This document shows, one piece after another, positions 62,211 to 64,000 of a DNA stretch of 64,000 bases. Below the pieces are notes generated by a model. That model was not told the DNA's origin and did not search any database. It saw only the letters and a program-made list of their open reading frames with translations. Position 1 is the first letter of the stretch, and each line of letters starts with the position of its first letter. The DNA is taken from NCBI RefSeq assembly GCF_900155915.1, contig NZ_FTPO01000001.1:1550001-1614000 (forward strand). The letters run 5' to 3'. Position numbers and translations under genes: made by a program. The stretch is from Microbacterium sp. RU33B. GTDB taxonomy: Bacteria; Actinomycetota; Actinomycetes; Actinomycetales; Microbacteriaceae.

Positions 62211-64000
62211 TCAGCCCGCCTTGCGCGCTTCGACGGCCGACTGGCGGCCCGGGAGGATCTCGGCGAGGAAGCGACCGGTGTGGCTCGCCTCCTTGCGCGC
62301 GACCTGCTCGGGAGTGCCCGTCGCCACGATCGTGCCGCCGCCGGATCCGCCCTCGGGGCCGAGGTCGATGATCCAGTCCGCCGACTTGATGACGTCGAGG
62401 TTGTGCTCGATCACGATGACCGTGTTGCCCTTGTCGACGAGCTCGCTGAGCACCTCGAGCAGACGACGCGTATCTTCGAAGTGCAGACCCGTCGTGGGTT
62501 CGTCGAGGACGTAGATCGAGCGACCGTTGGAGCGGCGCTGCAGCTCGGTCGCGAGCTTGACGCGCTGCGCCTCGCCCCCGGAGAGCGTCGTGGCGGACTG
62601 CCCGAGCCGCACGTAGCCGAGCCCCACGTCGACGAGTGTGCGCAGGTAGCGGTGGATGGCCTGGATCGGCTCGAAGAACTCCGCGGCATCCGCGATCGAC
62701 ATCTCGAGCACCTCGGCGATGTTCTTGCCCTTGTAGTGCACCGAGAGCGTGTCGCGGTTGTAGCGCTTGCCGTGGCAGACCTCGCAGTCGACGTAGACGT
62801 CGGGGAGGAAGTTCATCTCGATCTTGATCGTGCCGTCGCCGGAGCACGCGTCGCAGCGTCCGCCCTTGACGTTGAAGCTGAACCTGCCCGGCTGGTAGCC
62901 ACGCGCCTTCGCCTCGAGCGTCTCGCTGAACAGCGTGCGGATGCGGTCGAAGACGCCCGTGTAGGTCGCCGGGTTCGATCGCGGTGTGCGACCGATCGGC
63001 GCCTGGTCGACGTGCACGACCTTGTCGAGGTTGTCGAGCCCCACGACCCGCGTGTGCTTGCCCGCCACCCGCCGGGCGCCGTTGAGCCGTGTCGCGAGCA
63101 CTTCGTAGAGGATGCCGTTGACCAGCGACGACTTTCCCGACCCGCTGACGCCGGTGACCGCCGTCAGCACGCCGAGCGGGAAGTCGACCGTGACGTTCTG
63201 AAGATTGTTCTCGCGCGCCCCGACGACCGTGATCTGGCGGCTCTTGTCGATCTTTCGGCGCTTCTTCGGCGTCGGGATCTCCCGGCGGCCCGAGAGGTAG
63301 TCGCCGGTGATCGAGTTGCGATCCTCCAGGAGTGAGGCGAGGGGGCCCGAATGCACGACGTCGCCACCGTGCACACCCGCGCGAGGTCCGATGTCGACGA
63401 CCCAGTCGGCGGCGTGGATGGTCTCCTCGTCGTGTTCGACGACGATCAGCGTGTTCCCCAGGTCGCGAAGGGTGAGCAGAGTCTCGATGAGCCGGCGGTT
63501 GTCGCGCTGGTGCAGGCCGATCGAGGGTTCGTCGAGCACGTACAGCACGCCCGTCAGCCCCGAGCCGATCTGCGTGGCGAGGCGGATGCGCTGCGCCTCG
63601 CCGCCCGACAGCGAGCCGGCGGAGCGGCTGAGGCTGAGGTAGGTCAGTCCGACCTGGATGAGGAAGTCGAGCCGCGCGCGGATCTCGCGCAGGACGGCGG
63701 CCGCGATCTTGGCCTCGCGGTCGGTCAGCTCCAGGTTCGCGAAGAACCCCTGGGCGTCGGCGAGGCTGAGGCGGGATGCCTCGGCGATCGAGTGCCCGTG
63801 CACCATGACGGCGAGCACTTCGGGCTTGAGGCGGTTGCCGTCGCAGGCCGGGCACGGCACTTCGCGCAGATACTCCGACCAGCGCTGGCGCTGCGTGTCG
63901 GACTCGGCCTGCAGGTACTGGCGCTCGATGTAGGGCACGACGCCCTCGAAGCCCGACGCGTACCGCATCTCACGGCCGTAGCGGTTCTTCCACTTGACGG
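62211..64000 (-). CDS. uvrA: Excinuclease ABC subunit A, C-terminal part (5' end outside the window)
   Basis: About 596 residues of UvrA are visible; the frame continues past base 64000 ([20 protein letters not shown]), so the first ~350 residues including the first Walker A are missing. Visible are two ABC signatures ([20 protein letters not shown] and [20 protein letters not shown]), the second Walker A (GVSGSGKSS), a zinc finger ([16 protein letters not shown] then [11 protein letters not shown]), and two Walker B segments ([40 protein letters not shown]). It recognises DNA damage with UvrB. Operon with uvrC. Confidence 0.96.
   Translation of the reverse strand, partial: VKWKNRYGREMRYASGFEGVVPYIERQYLQAESDTQRQRWSEYLREVPCPACDGNRLKPEVLAVMVHGHSIAEASRLSLADAQGFFANLELTDREAKIAAAVLREIRARLDFLIQVGLTYLSLSRSAGSLSGGEAQRIRLATQIGSGLTGVLYVLDEPSIGLHQRDNRRLIETLLTLRDLGNTLIVVEHDEETIHAADWVVDIGPRAGVHGGDVVHSGPLASLLEDRNSITGDYLSGRREIPTPKKRRKIDKSRQITVVGARENNLQNVTVDFPLGVLTAVTGVSGSGKSSLVNGILYEVLATRLNGARRVAGKHTRVVGLDNLDKVVHVDQAPIGRTPRSNPATYTGVFDRIRTLFSETLEAKARGYQPGRFSFNVKGGRCDACSGDGTIKIEMNFLPDVYVDCEVCHGKRYNRDTLSVHYKGKNIAEVLEMSIADAAEFFEPIQAIHRYLRTLVDVGLGYVRLGQSATTLSGGEAQRVKLATELQRRSNGRSIYVLDEPTTGLHFEDTRRLLEVLSELVDKGNTVIVIEHNLDVIKSADWIIDLGPEGGSGGGTIVATGTPEQVARKEASHTGRFLAEILPGRQSAVEARKAG

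Overview
The window is one high-GC (about 70%) chromosomal segment of an actinobacterium, most likely a Microbacterium or close Microbacteriaceae relative. The evidence is the gene content (RbpA, WhiA, OpcA, GT4-type glycogen synthase divergent from GlgC, SURF1, DUF3099 and DUF4190 proteins), the preference for GTG/ATG starts with 4-bp overlaps, and a very frequent GGATGCC/GGCATCC word. It looks like core chromosome: I see no tRNA, rRNA, CRISPR array, integrase, transposase or prophage gene. Both ends are cut, inside a histidine phosphatase (left) and inside uvrA (right).

Layout. 1-7.5 kb: leucine-type acyl-CoA degradation operon (carboxyltransferase, biotin carboxylase, acyl-CoA dehydrogenase, MaoC hydratase, CitE-like lyase, all minus strand) with a divergent TetR regulator and a palindromic operator between them. 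7.5-9.3 kb: Tat-exported phosphoesterase. 9.3-13.4 kb: branched-chain 2-oxoacid dehydrogenase bkdABC with a divergent Lrp/AsnC regulator. Together these blocks would take branched-chain 2-oxoacids to acyl-CoAs and on to acetyl-CoA and acetoacetate; the order matches the M. tuberculosis Rv2495c-Rv2506 region as I remember it.

13.4-22.7 kb: EamA exporter / CGNR regulator pair, hydrolases, a DnaQ-like exonuclease, L31 type B, an ABC ATPase, the divergent glgA(glgM)/glgC pair, serB and fabG. 22.8-24.9 kb: small envelope proteins and SURF1. 24.9-27.4 kb: an ABC-F protein and bioY. 27.5-32.5 kb: an iron-regulated siderophore uptake operon (lipoprotein, two permeases, ATPase, ferric-siderophore reductase) behind an IdeR/DtxR-type box. 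32.5-36.0 kb: KTSC protein, phosphotransferase, MFS transporter and MalY-type C-S lyase.

36.1-40.2 kb: Suf Fe-S assembly operon (sufB, sufD, Rieske protein, sufC, sufT) with no cysteine desulfurase. 40.4-44.2 kb: ctaA and ctaB for heme A, with a DUF559 nuclease-like gene between them flanked by imperfect direct repeats; this is the most island-like spot. 44.5-52.6 kb: pentose-phosphate operon tkt-tal-pgi-zwf-opcA-pgl. 52.6-58.2 kb: rbpA-secG, a secreted hydrolase, tpiA-pgk-gap and sodA. 58.3-64.0 kb: whiA, rapZ, uvrC and uvrA.

Two patterns run through the window. At least 15 genes have a TAnnnT (mostly TAGnnT) -10 element ending 6-9 nt before the start codon, the signature of leaderless transcription. 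The GGATGCC word is embedded in many reading frames and also forms the stems of several terminators, a distribution that resembles DNA uptake sequences. I put these, and the repeat-flanked DUF559 gene, forward as the observations most worth following up.
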